Source of the DNA: Novosphingobium arvoryzae
Lineage (GTDB): Bacteria; Pseudomonadota; Alphaproteobacteria; Sphingomonadales; Sphingomonadaceae
DNA length: 64,000 nucleotides
Reading direction: 5' to 3'
Assembly: GCF_014652615.1 (NCBI RefSeq)
Contig: NZ_BMZD01000006.1
Coordinates: 1-64,000 of the forward strand
Below the pieces are notes generated by a model, which made no database searches, was not told the origin of the DNA, and worked only from the letters and a program-made list of their open reading frames with translations. The stretch's first letter is position 1. Every line of letters starts with the position of its first letter. This document shows positions 9,351 through 19,334 of the stretch, one piece after another. A program made the translations under genes and the position numbers.

Positions 9351-10637
9351 GGCCGTCACTCCGAGCACCGGCAACACGCCCCATTTCAGCCGCAGCAACA
9401 GTACCGCGCCAAGCCCGGCGAGCAGCGCCGCGCGGCCATCGAAACTGCTCCAGACCGGCAGTTCGAACGGCAGATCGGCCGACCGCGCGGCATCAAACTG
9501 GCGGAACAGCAGGTGCCCCGCAAACCACAGCGTCAGGCTGGCAATCACCCCGACGACCGCCGCAGTAATCGCCGCCAGCGCGCCTTTCAGCCGGGCGGAC
9601 CGCTCCAGCCGTTCAATCCACGGCGCGAAGGTGAATATCCACAAAAAGCACGGCGCGAACGTCACCCAGGTGGTCAGCGCCGCGCCCAGCACACCAGCCA
9701 CCAGCGGGCTGAACGGCTCTGGCGCGCGGAATGCCGCCAGATAGCCGACGAACTGCGTCACCAGAATCAGCGGCCCCGGCGTCGTTTCGGCCAGCCCCAG
9801 ACCGTCGGCCATTTCACCCGTGCCGAGCCAGCCGAGCGTGCCTACGGCTTCCTGCGCCATGTAGGCCAGCACCGCATAGGCGCCGCCAAAGGTGACCACC
9901 GCCAACTGCGAGAAGAACGTAGCCACCTGCCACAGCACATGATCGCGGCCCAAGGTGACCAGCACAAGCACCAGCGGTGCCACCCAGACCGCGCCCCATA
10001 CCAGCACCGCGCGCAAGCTGGCGGCCCATGGCCGGGGCGGCAGCGGCGCCCCCGCCGCGATCGGTTTCAACGCCAGCCAATCCGGCCGCAGCGCCGCGAC
10101 GATAAAGCCCAGCGCGCCCGCCCCCAGCACCACCAGCGGAAACGGCAGCGCCAGCAGTGCCAGCGCGGCGAACGCCGCCACGGCCAACCCCTGTTTGAAC
10201 CGGGTATCCAGCGCGCGCCCGGCAATCCGCAACAGTGCCTGTACCACCAGCGCCAGCACCGCCGCCTTGATCCCCAGGAACAGCGCCGCGAACCAGTCCA
10301 GCCGCGCCGCCGCCGCATAGAGCATCGACAGGCCCAGGATCACCAGCGCCCCGGGGATGACGAACAGCAACCCTGCCGCCAGCCCGCCGCGCCAGCCATG
10401 CAGTTTCCAGCCGATCCAGGTGGCAAGCTGCTGCGCTTCCGGTCCGGGCAGGAAATGGCAGAAATTCAGCGCGTGGAGATATTGCTCCTCGCTGACCCAG
10501 CCGCGCTCCTCCACCACTTCGCGGTGCATCAGCGCAATCTGTCCCGCCGGACCGCCAAAGCTGAGGCAGCCAATCCGGGCAAAAGTACGGACCAGTTCGG
10601 AAAACGAAGGGGTGGATGCGTTCACGCCAAACTCCAT
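9321..10637 (-). CDS. chrA: Chromate transporter, long two-domain form
   Basis: A 438-residue membrane protein of the CHR family, proton-linked chromate exporters. It contains two tandem CHR domains, each opening with the family signature. The first is FARIGCLSFGGPAGQIALMH with LPGPEAQQLATWIG. The second is FFSQLAVVTFGGAYAVLAYM with LAETTPGPLILV. About ten to twelve membrane helices are visible. Length is normal for the long-chain form. No chrB-type regulator is adjacent. Its 3' end overlaps the convergent ribbon-helix-helix gene by 30 nt. Confidence 0.93.
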   Translation of the reverse strand: MEFGVNASTPSFSELVRTFARIGCLSFGGPAGQIALMHREVVEERGWVSEEQYLHALNFCHFLPGPEAQQLATWIGWKLHGWRGGLAAGLLFVIPGALVILGLSMLYAAAARLDWFAALFLGIKAAVLALVVQALLRIAGRALDTRFKQGLAVAAFAALALLALPFPLVVLGAGALGFIVAALRPDWLALKPIAAGAPLPPRPWAASLRAVLVWGAVWVAPLVLVLVTLGRDHVLWQVATFFSQLAVVTFGGAYAVLAYMAQEAVGTLGWLGTGEMADGLGLAETTPGPLILVTQFVGYLAAFRAPEPFSPLVAGVLGAALTTWVTFAPCFLWIFTFAPWIERLERSARLKGALAAITAAVVGVIASLTLWFAGHLLFRQFDAARSADLPFELPVWSSFDGRAALLAGLGAVLLLRLKWGVLPVLGVTASAGLLLAQF

Positions 10638-10750
10638 GCCTTTTCACCCGCAGACGCGCGGGCGATCAAGGCAACGCTTGGGCGGAACCCGCCTGACCGG
10701 GAGGTTGCTTTGTCCCGGTTCACCAACACTATTCGCCAGCCCGGCGCGGA

Positions 10751-12034
10751 TCAATCCCCGCCGACGCGTTCGATCTGCGCGCCGACCAGCGCCAGCTTTT
10801 CCTCCAGCCGCTCATACCCGCGATCGAGGTGATAGAGCCGGTGGACCTGGGTTTCCCCTTCGGCCGCGAGGCCAGCGATCACCAGGCTCATCGAGGCGCG
10901 CAGGTCAGTCGCCATCACTTCCGCGCCGGTCAGCTTTTCCACGCCGTGGACGATGGCCGTACGCCCCTTGGTTTCGATATGCGCGCCCATGCGGTTGAGT
11001 TCGGGGACGTGCATGTAGCGGTTTTCGAAGATCGTTTCGGTCAGCACGCTGGACCCTTGCGCCAGGCACAGCATCGCCATCAGCTGCGCCTGCATGTCGG
11101 TGGCAAAGCCGGGATAGGGCGCGGTGCTGATCGTCACCGCCTTCATCGGCCCATCCGCGGCAACATAGATGCCGTCGGCACGCGGTTCGACATGGACGCC
11201 CGCATCGCGCAGCGCCTGCACCGTGGCTTCCATTTCCTCGATCACGGCGTGTTGCAGGAACACGTCGCCCCCGGTGATCGCGGCGGCGCAAGCATAGCTG
11301 CCCGCCTCGATCCGGTCGGACATCACGCGATAGGTCGCGCCGTGCAGGCGCGGCACGCCGTGGATCGTCAGGTCGGAGGTGCCGATCCCCTCGATCTGCG
11401 CGCCCATCGCCACCAGCAGGTTGCACAGGTCAACGATTTCCGGCTCGCGCGCGGCGTTGTGCAAAGTCGACTTGCCGGTGCACAGCACGGCGGCCATCAG
11501 CGCGTTTTCGGTCGCACCGACGGAAACCACGGGGAAGCTGTAGCGCCCCCCGGGCAAGCCGCCGTCCGGGGCCACGGCCTTTACGTAACCGGCGGCCATC
11601 TCGATATGCGCGCCCAGTGCTTCCAGCGCTTTGAGGTGCAGGTCGATCGGGCGGTTGCCGATGGCGCAGCCTCCGGGCAGCGACACGGTCGCCTCCCCCA
11701 TGCGGGCCAGCATCGGGCCCAGCACCAGGATCGAGGCGCGCATCTTGCGCACCAGCTCATAGGGCGCGACGGTAGAGGTCATGCGGGTCGCGGCCAGGGT
11801 CATCACCCGACCGAAATCCTCTGGCCGGGATCCCGCGATCGTGGTGCTGACGCCAAACTGGTTCATCAGGTGCTGGAACCCGTCGATGTCGGCCAGCCGG
11901 GGCAGATTGCGCAGGGTCAGCGGCTCATCCGTCAGCAAGGCGCAGGGCAGCAGCGTCAGGGCTGCGTTCTTCGCGCCGGAAATCGGGATGGTGCCGGACA
12001 GGCGCTTGCCGCCCGCAATGATGATCTTGTCCAT
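10751..12034 (-). CDS. murA: UDP-N-acetylglucosamine 1-carboxyvinyltransferase
   Basis: A 427-residue cytoplasmic enzyme adding enolpyruvate to UDP-GlcNAc, the first committed step of peptidoglycan synthesis. I chose the ATG at 12034 (MDKIIIAGG), the conserved family start, rather than the longer frame from 12121. The fosfomycin-target cysteine is present as Cys123 in [16 protein letters not shown]. Other hallmarks are [24 protein letters not shown] and [15 protein letters not shown]. The gene is divergent from galU. Confidence 0.96.
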   Translation of the reverse strand: MDKIIIAGGKRLSGTIPISGAKNAALTLLPCALLTDEPLTLRNLPRLADIDGFQHLMNQFGVSTTIAGSRPEDFGRVMTLAATRMTSTVAPYELVRKMRASILVLGPMLARMGEATVSLPGGCAIGNRPIDLHLKALEALGAHIEMAAGYVKAVAPDGGLPGGRYSFPVVSVGATENALMAAVLCTGKSTLHNAAREPEIVDLCNLLVAMGAQIEGIGTSDLTIHGVPRLHGATYRVMSDRIEAGSYACAAAITGGDVFLQHAVIEEMEATVQALRDAGVHVEPRADGIYVAADGPMKAVTISTAPYPGFATDMQAQLMAMLCLAQGSSVLTETIFENRYMHVPELNRMGAHIETKGRTAIVHGVEKLTGAEVMATDLRASMSLVIAGLAAEGETQVHRLYHLDRGYERLEEKLALVGAQIERVGGD

Positions 12035-12170
12035 GCTTTTGCGATTTAGCCGGATTTCTACAAGCGGCAAGCGCCGTGCAACCCTATGCACAGCATAACC
12101 GCTACTGTTGCAATGCAACATGAGAGCGGCTTAAACACCACTGTAACAGGGACAGGGTAGATTCACCGGC

Positions 12171-13070
12171 ATGACAAGCAGTTCTTCCCGCAAGCCGATC
12201 CGCAAGGCCGTATTCCCCGTGGCGGGCATGGGGACGCGTTTTCTGCCCGCGACCAAGGCCATCCCCAAGGAAATGCTGCCGGTAATCGACCGTCCGTTGA
12301 TCCAGTATGCGGTGGACGAAGCGCGCGAGGCGGGAATCGAGCAGCTGATCTTCGTGACCGGCCGGGGCAAGACCGCGATCGTCGAACATTTCGACCACGC
12401 GTTCGAACTGGAAACCACCATGGCCGAGCGCGCCAAGTCGCTCGAAATCCTGGAGCCCACCCGCATCCAGCCAGGCAACCTGGTTGCCGTGCGGCAGCAG
12501 GTCCCGATGGGCCTGGGCCACGCGATCTGGTGCGCGCGGGCCATCGTCGGAGATGAACCTTTCGCGATCTTCCTGCCGGACGAGCTGATGATCGGCCAGC
12601 CGGGCTGCATGAAGCAGATGGTCGATGCCTATAACGAAGTGGGCGGCAATCTGATTTCGGTGCTGGAAGTGCCGGAAGAGGAAGTGTCCAGCTATGGCGT
12701 GATCGCGCCGGGCGCGCGCGGACTGGGCGCGGACGGCGCGTTGACCGAAGTCACCGGACTGGTCGAAAAGCCCAGGCGCGAGGACGCCCCCAGCAACCTG
12801 ATCATTTCCGGCCGCTACATCCTGCAACCCGAAGTGATGCGGGTGCTGGAAGGGCAGGAAAAGGGCGCTGGCGGCGAAATCCAGCTGACCGATGCGATGG
12901 CGCGGATGATCGGCACCCAGCCGTTCCACGCGGTCACGTTCGCGGGCAAGCGCTATGACTGCGGCAGCAAGACCGGCTTTGTCGAGGCGACGCTGGCCAT
13001 CGCGCTGCAGCGCCCGGACATGGCGGACGATGTGCGCGCGATGATGCAGCGCCTGCTGGCCGAAGGGTAA
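12171..13070 (+). CDS. galU: UTP-glucose-1-phosphate uridylyltransferase
   Basis: A 299-residue nucleotidyltransferase making UDP-glucose for exopolysaccharide and envelope glycans. The N-terminal nucleotide-binding motif AGMGTRFLPATKAIPKEMLP is intact, followed by VTGRGK, LPDEL and VEKP, with KRYDCGSKTGFVEA near the C-terminus. Length is standard. It is divergent from murA, and the 136-nt gap should hold both promoters. It may supply the sugar transferase locus at the left of the window. Confidence 0.94.
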   Translation: MTSSSSRKPIRKAVFPVAGMGTRFLPATKAIPKEMLPVIDRPLIQYAVDEAREAGIEQLIFVTGRGKTAIVEHFDHAFELETTMAERAKSLEILEPTRIQPGNLVAVRQQVPMGLGHAIWCARAIVGDEPFAIFLPDELMIGQPGCMKQMVDAYNEVGGNLISVLEVPEEEVSSYGVIAPGARGLGADGALTEVTGLVEKPRREDAPSNLIISGRYILQPEVMRVLEGQEKGAGGEIQLTDAMARMIGTQPFHAVTFAGKRYDCGSKTGFVEATLAIALQRPDMADDVRAMMQRLLAEG

Positions 13071-13138
13071 GCTCCCCCCCTCTTGCCGATCGGATCGCAC
13101 GCCTTAAGCTGCGGCAGAACGAACAAGAGGGGAATTGC

Positions 13139-13927
13139 ATGGCAGCGCTGGAATACGCCGTCGCAGAGCATATCGCGACGATCACGCTCAACCGGCCGGA
13201 GCGGATGAACACCATCTCGCGCGAGATGCTGGACGAATTGTGCGTGGTGCTCACCCGCGCGAATGAGGACCAGGACGTGCGCGTGATCGTGCTGACCGGC
13301 ACGGGCCGCGCGTTCTGCGCCGGGCTGGACCTGAACGAGGCTGCCAGCGGCGAAGGGATCGGCGGGTCCGCCAACAAGTTCGCCGCCACGCTGGATCTGC
13401 GCAACACCCCGCCCACCGTGCTGCACGCCATCGACAAACCGGTGATCTGCGCGCTCAATGGCTCGGCTGCGGGCTATGGCATGGACCTCGCGCTGGGCTG
13501 TGACATCCGCATCATGGCCGAGGACGCCAAGCTGGCCGCCGCTTTCGTCAAGCGCGGGGTCGTGCCGGAAAGCGGGGGCACATGGTTCCTCCCCCGGATG
13601 CTGGGCTGGGCCAAGGCGAGCGAAATCATCTTCACCGGTCGCACACTCAGCGCGGCGGACTGTCTGGCCGAAGGGCTGGCGAACGTGGTCGTACCCGCCG
13701 ATCAGGTGCAGGCGGAGGCGCTGCGCATGGCCGCCGAAATCGCCGCCAACGCGCCGCTGGCCGTCACTTCGGCCAAGCGGATGATGCGCATGGGGCTGGA
13801 GGAGACTTTCCCCACCCACGTTCAGCACGTCTATCTGCAACTGCTGCCCCTGTTCGCCAGCGACGATTTCCAGGAAGGCATCAAGAGCTTCCTCGAAAAG
13901 CGCCCGGCACGCTTTACGGGGCGCTGA
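13139..13927 (+). CDS. Enoyl-CoA hydratase/isomerase family protein
   Basis: A 262-residue crotonase-fold enzyme with a strong GAGGGGA ribosome-binding site. The oxyanion-hole segments are visible: [14 protein letters not shown] in the first half and [16 protein letters not shown] in the second. A catalytic Glu is present in [12 protein letters not shown]. These support hydratase or isomerase chemistry on an acyl-CoA, but the crotonase family is broad and the substrate is not readable. It is 41 nt upstream of rluE. The acyl-CoA ligase and P450 convergent to it could be metabolic partners. Confidence 0.85.
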   Translation: MAALEYAVAEHIATITLNRPERMNTISREMLDELCVVLTRANEDQDVRVIVLTGTGRAFCAGLDLNEAASGEGIGGSANKFAATLDLRNTPPTVLHAIDKPVICALNGSAAGYGMDLALGCDIRIMAEDAKLAAAFVKRGVVPESGGTWFLPRMLGWAKASEIIFTGRTLSAADCLAEGLANVVVPADQVQAEALRMAAEIAANAPLAVTSAKRMMRMGLEETFPTHVQHVYLQLLPLFASDDFQEGIKSFLEKRPARFTGR

Positions 13928-13968
13928 GCGGCTGGTCGGATGGCGCGCGGGCGGGTAAGGCGCGCGGC

Positions 13969-14520
13969 ATGGCGCGGCTGATCCTGTTCAACAAACCTTA
14001 TGACGTGCTGTCGCAGTTCACGGATCGCGGCAGCGCGGACAGCCCGCGCGCCACCCTGTCGGACCATATCGCCGTCCCCGGCGTCTATCCTGCCGGGCGG
14101 CTGGACCGCGACAGCGAAGGGTTGCTGCTGCTGACGGACGACGGGCGGCTCCAGGCGCGGATCGCCGACCCCCGCTTCAAGCTGCCCAAGACCTATCTGG
14201 TGCAAGTGGAAGGCGAGCCGGACGAGGCCGCGCTCGCTGCCCTGCGGCGCGGGGTGCCACTGAACGACGGGATGACCCGGCCGGCCGAGGTGGAGCGGAT
14301 CGTCCCGCCTGTGCTGTGGCCGCGCAATCCGCCGGTCCGGTTCCGCAAGAGCGTGCCCGACAGCTGGCTGCGCCTGACCATCCGCGAAGGCCGCAACCGC
14401 CAGGTCCGCCGCATGACCGCCGCCGCCGGTTTCCCCACGCTGCGACTGGTCCGCTGGGCCATCGGCGACTGGACACTGGACGGCCTCGCCCCCGGCGAAT
14501 GGCGCGAGGTCAGCGCTTAG
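13969..14520 (+). CDS. rluE: Pseudouridine synthase, RluE type
   Basis: A 183-residue RsuA/RluE-family enzyme converting a 23S rRNA uridine to pseudouridine. The catalytic Asp is in [17 protein letters not shown], and the C-terminal [15 protein letters not shown] motif is typical. The ATG at 13969 ([13 protein letters not shown]) gives normal family length with no S4 domain, which fits RluE. A much longer open frame upstream is an antisense-phase artefact over the crotonase gene. The stop overlaps the convergent P450 gene by four bases. Confidence 0.88.
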   Translation: MARLILFNKPYDVLSQFTDRGSADSPRATLSDHIAVPGVYPAGRLDRDSEGLLLLTDDGRLQARIADPRFKLPKTYLVQVEGEPDEAALAALRRGVPLNDGMTRPAEVERIVPPVLWPRNPPVRFRKSVPDSWLRLTIREGRNRQVRRMTAAAGFPTLRLVRWAIGDWTLDGLAPGEWREVSA

Positions 14521-15818
14521 TTCGCCTTGAACCGCAGCGGCAGGGTCTTCAGCCCGCCGACGAACGTGCTCTTGGCGCGCTTCGGCTCGCCCGCCAGCTC
14601 GACGCTGTCCAGCCGGTCAAGCAGGGCGTCGATCAGGATGCGCATTTCCAGCCGGGCCAGATGCAGCCCCAGGCACTGGTGGGCACCCGCGCCGAAAGCG
14701 GCGTGGCGGTTGGCCTCGCGCGCGGCGTCGAACTTGCGGGGGTTGTCGAACTGCGCCGGATCGTGGTTGGCCGCGACGTAGTTCAGCATCAGCCAGTCAC
14801 CCGCCTTCACCTGCACCCCGCCCAGTTCCACGTCCGCGGCAGCCGTGCGCATGAAGTGTTGCACCGGGGTGGTCCAGCGAATCGCTTCCTCGACGATTCC
14901 CGGCACGAGGCTACGGTCGGCCTTGACCCGCGCGAACTGGTCCGGGTCCTGCGCCAGCGCCAGCATCGCCCCGGCAGTGGAGGCAGAGGTCGTGTCATGC
15001 CCGGCGGCCGCGACGATGATGTAGTATCCCGCCAGATCGCGCGGGCTGATCGGTTCGCCGTCGATCACCGCGTTGGCCAGAATGGTCGCCACGTCGCTGG
15101 TCGGGTTGGCCCGGCGCTGTGCGGCCAGCCCTTCGAAATAGGCCTCGAAATCGGCCACCGCACCACGCACGATCTGGAACACCTGTTCCGGCGTCAGATT
15201 GGCAAGGCCAGACTTGTTGAGGTCTTCGTCCTGCCCGCCGAACATCTGCTGGGTCAGGAACAGCATCCGCGGCTCGTCCTCTTCCGGCACGCCCAGAATC
15301 TGCATCACCACGTGCAGGGGATAGGGCGCGGACACCAGCGGCACAAAGTCCGCCTCCGGCCCTGCGGCCACCAGGCGGTCGACTGTTTTCTTCGCCAGTT
15401 CGCGAATGTCCGCCTCGATCGTGCGCAGGTTCTTGGGCATGAACCATTCCTGCGTCAGCCGCCGCAGCTTGGGGTGCTTGGGCGCGTCGAGCACGACCAG
15501 CGAGCTGACCAGATTGGGGCTTTCCTCGCCCTGCTGGGCGGTGATCTGGCGGGCGAACTGCTCCCCCGTCTTGTTGGTGAACACCGTCGCGCGCGGGGCG
15601 TTCAGGAAGGTCGCGTTGTCCTTGCTGACCTTCATCACCTCGTCATAGCCGGTGACCAGCCAGAACGGGTCGTGATCGTCGCTGGGGCTTTCGATCCGCA
15701 CCACGGGGCTTTGCGCGCGCAGCTGGTCGAACAGGTCCAGCAAGGGGTCCCAGTCCGCATAGGACCGGGGATCGATTACCGCTACGGCAGCCTCGGGCGA
15801 GGCAGTGGGCATGGTCAT
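14517..15818 (-). CDS. Cytochrome P450
   Basis: A 433-residue soluble bacterial P450. The I-helix oxygen-activation motif [10 protein letters not shown], the ExxR pair (EEAIRW) and the heme-thiolate loop [10 protein letters not shown] with Cys382 are all intact, so it should be an active monooxygenase. No ferredoxin or reductase gene is adjacent. It lies 54 nt behind an acyl-CoA ligase on the same strand, probably one operon, which suggests a carboxylic-acid or CoA-linked substrate such as a terpenoid, steroid or fatty acid. The CYP family cannot be assigned by eye. Confidence 0.9.
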   Translation of the reverse strand: MTMPTASPEAAVAVIDPRSYADWDPLLDLFDQLRAQSPVVRIESPSDDHDPFWLVTGYDEVMKVSKDNATFLNAPRATVFTNKTGEQFARQITAQQGEESPNLVSSLVVLDAPKHPKLRRLTQEWFMPKNLRTIEADIRELAKKTVDRLVAAGPEADFVPLVSAPYPLHVVMQILGVPEEDEPRMLFLTQQMFGGQDEDLNKSGLANLTPEQVFQIVRGAVADFEAYFEGLAAQRRANPTSDVATILANAVIDGEPISPRDLAGYYIIVAAAGHDTTSASTAGAMLALAQDPDQFARVKADRSLVPGIVEEAIRWTTPVQHFMRTAAADVELGGVQVKAGDWLMLNYVAANHDPAQFDNPRKFDAAREANRHAAFGAGAHQCLGLHLARLEMRILIDALLDRLDSVELAGEPKRAKSTFVGGLKTLPLRFKAN

Positions 15819-15872
15819 TGCTGTTCTCCCGGCCCGGCGCTCTGCGGCGCCTGGGCCCGATAGGTTGGATCG

Positions 15873-17423
15873 TTACTGCGCGGCCTGCGCCGCTTCATAA
15901 GCCGCCTTGTACTCGTCGCGCAGCAGCCGCTTGTAGAGCTTGCCGGTCAGCTCGCGCGGCAGCTGTTCGCGGAAATCGATCTGGCGCGGCATCTTCACGC
16001 CCGACAGTTGCGGGCGCAGATAGGCGGTCAGCTCGTCCGCCAGGTCGGGTCCGGCCTCGGCCATGTTGGCGGGCTGGACCACGGCGACCACCCGTTCGCC
16101 AAAGTCGGGATCGGGCGCACCGATCACGGCCGCGTCGGCCACCTTGGGGTGCAGCACCAGCAGGTTCTCGATCTCTTGCGGATAGATGTTCACCCCGCCC
16201 GAAATGATCATGAAGCTCTTGCGGTCGGTCAGGAAGACATAGCCTTCCTCGTCCTGGTAGCCGACGTCGCCCAGACTGGTCCAGCCGTGCTTGTTGCGGC
16301 TCTCCGCGGTCTTGACCGGGTCGTTGTGGTATTCGAACGGCACCGTATCTTCGGCCGGTTCGAAGAAGATCTGCCCCTCGGTCCCGCGCGGCACTTCATC
16401 GCCGTTCTCGTCGCAGACGCGCACGATCCCGGTCAGCGCGCGGCCGACCGAACCGGGCCGCTCCAGCCATTCCTGACTGGTGATGAAGGTAAAGCCGTTG
16501 CCCTCCGTCCCGGCGTAGTATTCGTAGAGCACCGGCCCCCACCAGTCGATCATCGCATGCTTGACCGGCACCGGGCACGGCGCGGCGGCGTGGATGGCGC
16601 ATTTCAGGCTGGAGACATCATACTTCGCGCGCACATCGTCCGGCAGCTTGAGCATCCGGACAAAGTGCGTGGGCACCCACTGGCTGTCGGTGACCTTGTA
16701 CTTCTCGATCATCTGCAGCGCGGCTTCGGGTTCGAACCGTTCCATCACCACCACGGTCCCGCCCAGCTTGTGAACGGTCATGCACCAGCGCAGCGGCGCG
16801 GCGTGATAGAGCGGCGCGGGCGAGAGATAGATCGCCCCGGGCTGAATGCCGAACGCCATGTTGGCGAGACCGACCAGCGAGTTCATCTGCGCGATGTCCG
16901 GGTCTTCCGGCAACGGGATCTTCACCCCCTTGGGCTTGCCCGTGGTGCCAGAGGAATAGAGCATATCCACCCCTGCGCGCTCATCGGCGATGGGGGTAAC
17001 CGGCTGCGCGGCCAGCGCATCCTCGGCGCTCAGCGCACCGGGCCCATCGAACCGCAGCTGCGCGATGCCCGGCACCAGCCTCGCCACTTCATCCAGCGTG
17101 TGCGAGAGATAGGCCGACCCGATCAGCAGCTTGGCCCCGCTATCTTCCAGGATATAGGCGATTTCAGGCGCGGTCAGGCGGCTGGACACGCAGACATAGT
17201 GCAGCCCCGCGCGCTGTGCGCCCCAGGTGACGCCGAAATACCACGGATGATTTTCCATGCAGACGGCAATCGTCTCACCCACCTTGATGCCCTTGGACCG
17301 CACCAGCTGGGCAACCTGGTTGGAGCGTCGGTCCAGTTCGGCATAGGAAATCGTCTCTCCGCTGGCCCCCATGATGATGGCGGGCTTATCGGGATTCGCC
17401 TTGGCGTGAACTGAAGGATGCAT
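15873..17423 (-). CDS. AMP-dependent acyl-CoA ligase
   Basis: A 516-residue ANL-superfamily ligase. It activates a carboxylate as the acyl-AMP and then the CoA thioester. The phosphate-binding loop YSSGTTGKPKGVK, the YYAGTEG motif, the GYQDEEGYVFLTDRK hinge region and the C-terminal catalytic Lys (ELTGKLYKR) are all present. The start has a clear GGAGAG ribosome-binding site. It leads a probable operon with the P450 downstream. A perfect 18-bp palindrome lies 49 nt upstream of the start and probably controls it. The acid substrate is unknown. Confidence 0.88.
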   Translation of the reverse strand: MHPSVHAKANPDKPAIIMGASGETISYAELDRRSNQVAQLVRSKGIKVGETIAVCMENHPWYFGVTWGAQRAGLHYVCVSSRLTAPEIAYILEDSGAKLLIGSAYLSHTLDEVARLVPGIAQLRFDGPGALSAEDALAAQPVTPIADERAGVDMLYSSGTTGKPKGVKIPLPEDPDIAQMNSLVGLANMAFGIQPGAIYLSPAPLYHAAPLRWCMTVHKLGGTVVVMERFEPEAALQMIEKYKVTDSQWVPTHFVRMLKLPDDVRAKYDVSSLKCAIHAAAPCPVPVKHAMIDWWGPVLYEYYAGTEGNGFTFITSQEWLERPGSVGRALTGIVRVCDENGDEVPRGTEGQIFFEPAEDTVPFEYHNDPVKTAESRNKHGWTSLGDVGYQDEEGYVFLTDRKSFMIISGGVNIYPQEIENLLVLHPKVADAAVIGAPDPDFGERVVAVVQPANMAEAGPDLADELTAYLRPQLSGVKMPRQIDFREQLPRELTGKLYKRLLRDEYKAAYEAAQAAQ

Positions 17424-17471
17424 GGGCTGTCACTCTCCGAACTACGGCTATCATCGCCGTTTGCGTCATGG

Positions 17472-17489
17472 TTTAACCGATCGGTTAAA
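17472..17489. promoter_or_regulatory. 18-bp perfect palindrome, probable TetR-type operator
   Basis: TTTAACCGATCGGTTAAA reads identically on both strands and sits 49 nt upstream of the acyl-CoA ligase start. The ACCGATCGGT core resembles operators of TetR-family repressors. No TetR gene is adjacent, so the regulator would act from elsewhere. Confidence 0.65.
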
Positions 17490-17556
17490 TCGCGCAATCC
17501 AAATCGGACGAAACATCCCGGGGATTCGGCAAAAGTGCGCCCCGCGCGCACAAACA

Positions 17557-17588
17557 GAAACGGGCGATGGTTGCCCATCGCCCGTTTC
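17557..17588 (-). terminator. Intrinsic terminator after the M23 peptidase gene
   Basis: A perfect 14-bp stem (GAAACGGGCGATGG and its complement) encloses a TTGC loop. On the minus strand it is followed by TTTCTGTTTG and lies 66 nt beyond the M23 peptidase stop. Confidence 0.7.
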
Positions 17589-17653
17589 CCAGCATCCTCC
17601 CGAAGCTGATCTGCGCTCCGGGGCTTCCGCCCGGATGCGCGGAAGATAATCTC

Positions 17654-18403
17654 TTACTTGGAGCCGCCCAGCGCGACTTCGCTTTCGCTGTCAACCGAAT
17701 CGCCCTGCATGTAGGGGATCGGGTTGACCGCGACGCCCGCGATGCGGACTTCATAGTGCAGGTGCGGACCGGTCGAACGGCCGGTCGAACCGACGTAACC
17801 GATGATGTCGCCCTTCTTGACGAACTGGCCGGCAGCCACGTTCAGGCGCGACATGTGGCCATAGCGGGTTTCGATGCTGCCGCCGTGTTCCAGGCTGACG
17901 AACAGGCCATAGCTGCTGAACCAGTCAGCGCGGCCCACCACGCCATCGGCAGTGGCGCGGATCGGCGTGCCGGTCGGCTGAGCCAGGTCGATGCCCTGAT
18001 GCTGACGACGGCCACCCAGCACCGGGTGGTTGCGCATGCCGAAACCGCTGCTCAGCTTGGCGCCGGCAACCGGCATCAGCGACGGGATCGAAACGGTGTT
18101 GGGGCGCAGGATAGCCGAGAGCGAAGCGGCCGGAACGTCGCTCGTGGCGACCGGAGCGGCAGTGTTGATCGCCAGCGCGGCATTGCCGCCCTCGATCGAC
18201 TTCCAGCTGGAGAACAGGCGGCGGAATTCTTCATCGCCAGCCGGCGCGGGCTTGGCGGCCTGGGCGGCACGCAGCGGAGCGGCGACATCGGCCACGGCAG
18301 CGCTGCTGTTGGCAAGCACGGGATTGGCGAAGGTCAGGCTGGCAAGTGCCGCGGCAGCGCCGAGAACCGTCTTGACCTTGGCAAAAAGCGTAATCGCGAC
18401 CAC
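17654..18403 (-). CDS. M23 family metallopeptidase (LytM-like)
   Basis: A 249-residue exported protein with a GTG start and an AAGGTAG ribosome-binding site. A signal peptide (AAAALASLTFANPVLA) is followed by a linker and a C-terminal zinc endopeptidase domain. The zinc ligands are visible in RQHQGIDLA and GPHLHYEV. SGFGMRNHPVLGG is typical of the domain, which cuts peptidoglycan cross-links or regulates amidases. It is the last gene before a strong terminator and has its own 129-nt upstream region. Confidence 0.88.
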   Translation of the reverse strand: MVAITLFAKVKTVLGAAAALASLTFANPVLANSSAAVADVAAPLRAAQAAKPAPAGDEEFRRLFSSWKSIEGGNAALAINTAAPVATSDVPAASLSAILRPNTVSIPSLMPVAGAKLSSGFGMRNHPVLGGRRQHQGIDLAQPTGTPIRATADGVVGRADWFSSYGLFVSLEHGGSIETRYGHMSRLNVAAGQFVKKGDIIGYVGSTGRSTGPHLHYEVRIAGVAVNPIPYMQGDSVDSESEVALGGSK

Positions 18404-18532
18404 TCAAACTACCTTGCTTTTCCGGTCCGCCCCATCTGGCCAATTGGCCGGAACAGGACCGGACGAACCCGTTTCACTGAGATGGTCGGACCCCCCGCCT
18501 TCTCGTTGAGCATCGGTAAAGCGGGGTCGGGA

Positions 18533-19327
18533 TCAGGATGCAACCCCGGCATAGAAACTGCGCGGTAAGCCGGCTTCACCGCGCGCCGAGTCGTTGAACG
18601 GTGGCTTAACGGCCCCGTTGAAGTGCTGCTCAACCAACGATTTCCAAAGGATTTGCGCCGTTTCGCCGCGTGCGGCGCAAACTGCGGCGAAATGCGTTGT
18701 GCCGAACCGGACGTGCCGGATTTCGTCGTCAAGGATTCGTTGCAGGATTCGCGCGCCGCTCTCATCCCCGCTGGCACGGACCCGTTCCAGCGTGGCGGGG
18801 GTAACATCCAGCCCGCGCGCTTCGAGCACCATCGGCACCACGGCCAGCCGCGCGGCAACGTCGTGACGGGTGGCATGGGCCGCATCCCACAAGCCGTCGT
18901 GCGCGGGGAGCGCGCCGTAATGGCTGCCCAGCGTGCGCAGCTTGCGCGCCAGCAGCGCGTAATGCATCGCCTCGTCCGCCGCGACCGCCAGGAAATCGGA
19001 GACGAACCCCGGCCCCATTTCAGCCCCGAATCGCCCTGCCATGTCGAGCGCCAGATCGATCGCGACGAATTCGATGTGCGCCAGCGCGTGCCACAGTGCG
19101 ATTCGCCCGCGTTCGGACCCGCCCCGGCGGCGCTTGGGCATCCGCCCCGGCGGCAGCAACTCGGGATGATCGGGGCGCGCCGGACGATCCGGCAACGGTG
19201 CTTCGAACGCGAATGCCAGGCGCCCGGCAGCCCAATCCCGCGCGACTTGCCGGGCGGCAAAAGCCTTGGCGGTGGGATCGGCTGTCAGCAATGCCGCGCG
19301 AATCGCCTCTCCCACCGAACGCATCAT
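18533..19327 (-). CDS. DUF455 ferritin-like protein
   Basis: A 264-residue member of the DUF455 family, a ferritin-like four-helix fold expected to bind a di-metal centre. Metal-ligand helices are visible as ALAHIEFVAIDLALD, AVAADEAMHYALL, VPMVLEARGLDVTP and LDDEIRHVRFG, the usual E/ExxH pattern. The biochemical role of the family is not established. It follows bcp by seven nucleotides on the same strand, so it is probably cotranscribed with glnE and bcp. Confidence 0.85.
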   Translation of the reverse strand: MMRSVGEAIRAALLTADPTAKAFAARQVARDWAAGRLAFAFEAPLPDRPARPDHPELLPPGRMPKRRRGGSERGRIALWHALAHIEFVAIDLALDMAGRFGAEMGPGFVSDFLAVAADEAMHYALLARKLRTLGSHYGALPAHDGLWDAAHATRHDVAARLAVVPMVLEARGLDVTPATLERVRASGDESGARILQRILDDEIRHVRFGTTHFAAVCAARGETAQILWKSLVEQHFNGAVKPPFNDSARGEAGLPRSFYAGVAS

Positions 19328-19334
19328 CTGTGCC

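Noticed and set aside
13582..13968. N-terminal extension of rluE
   Set aside because: The extra residues are an out-of-phase reading of the crotonase gene; the family start is the ATG at 13969.
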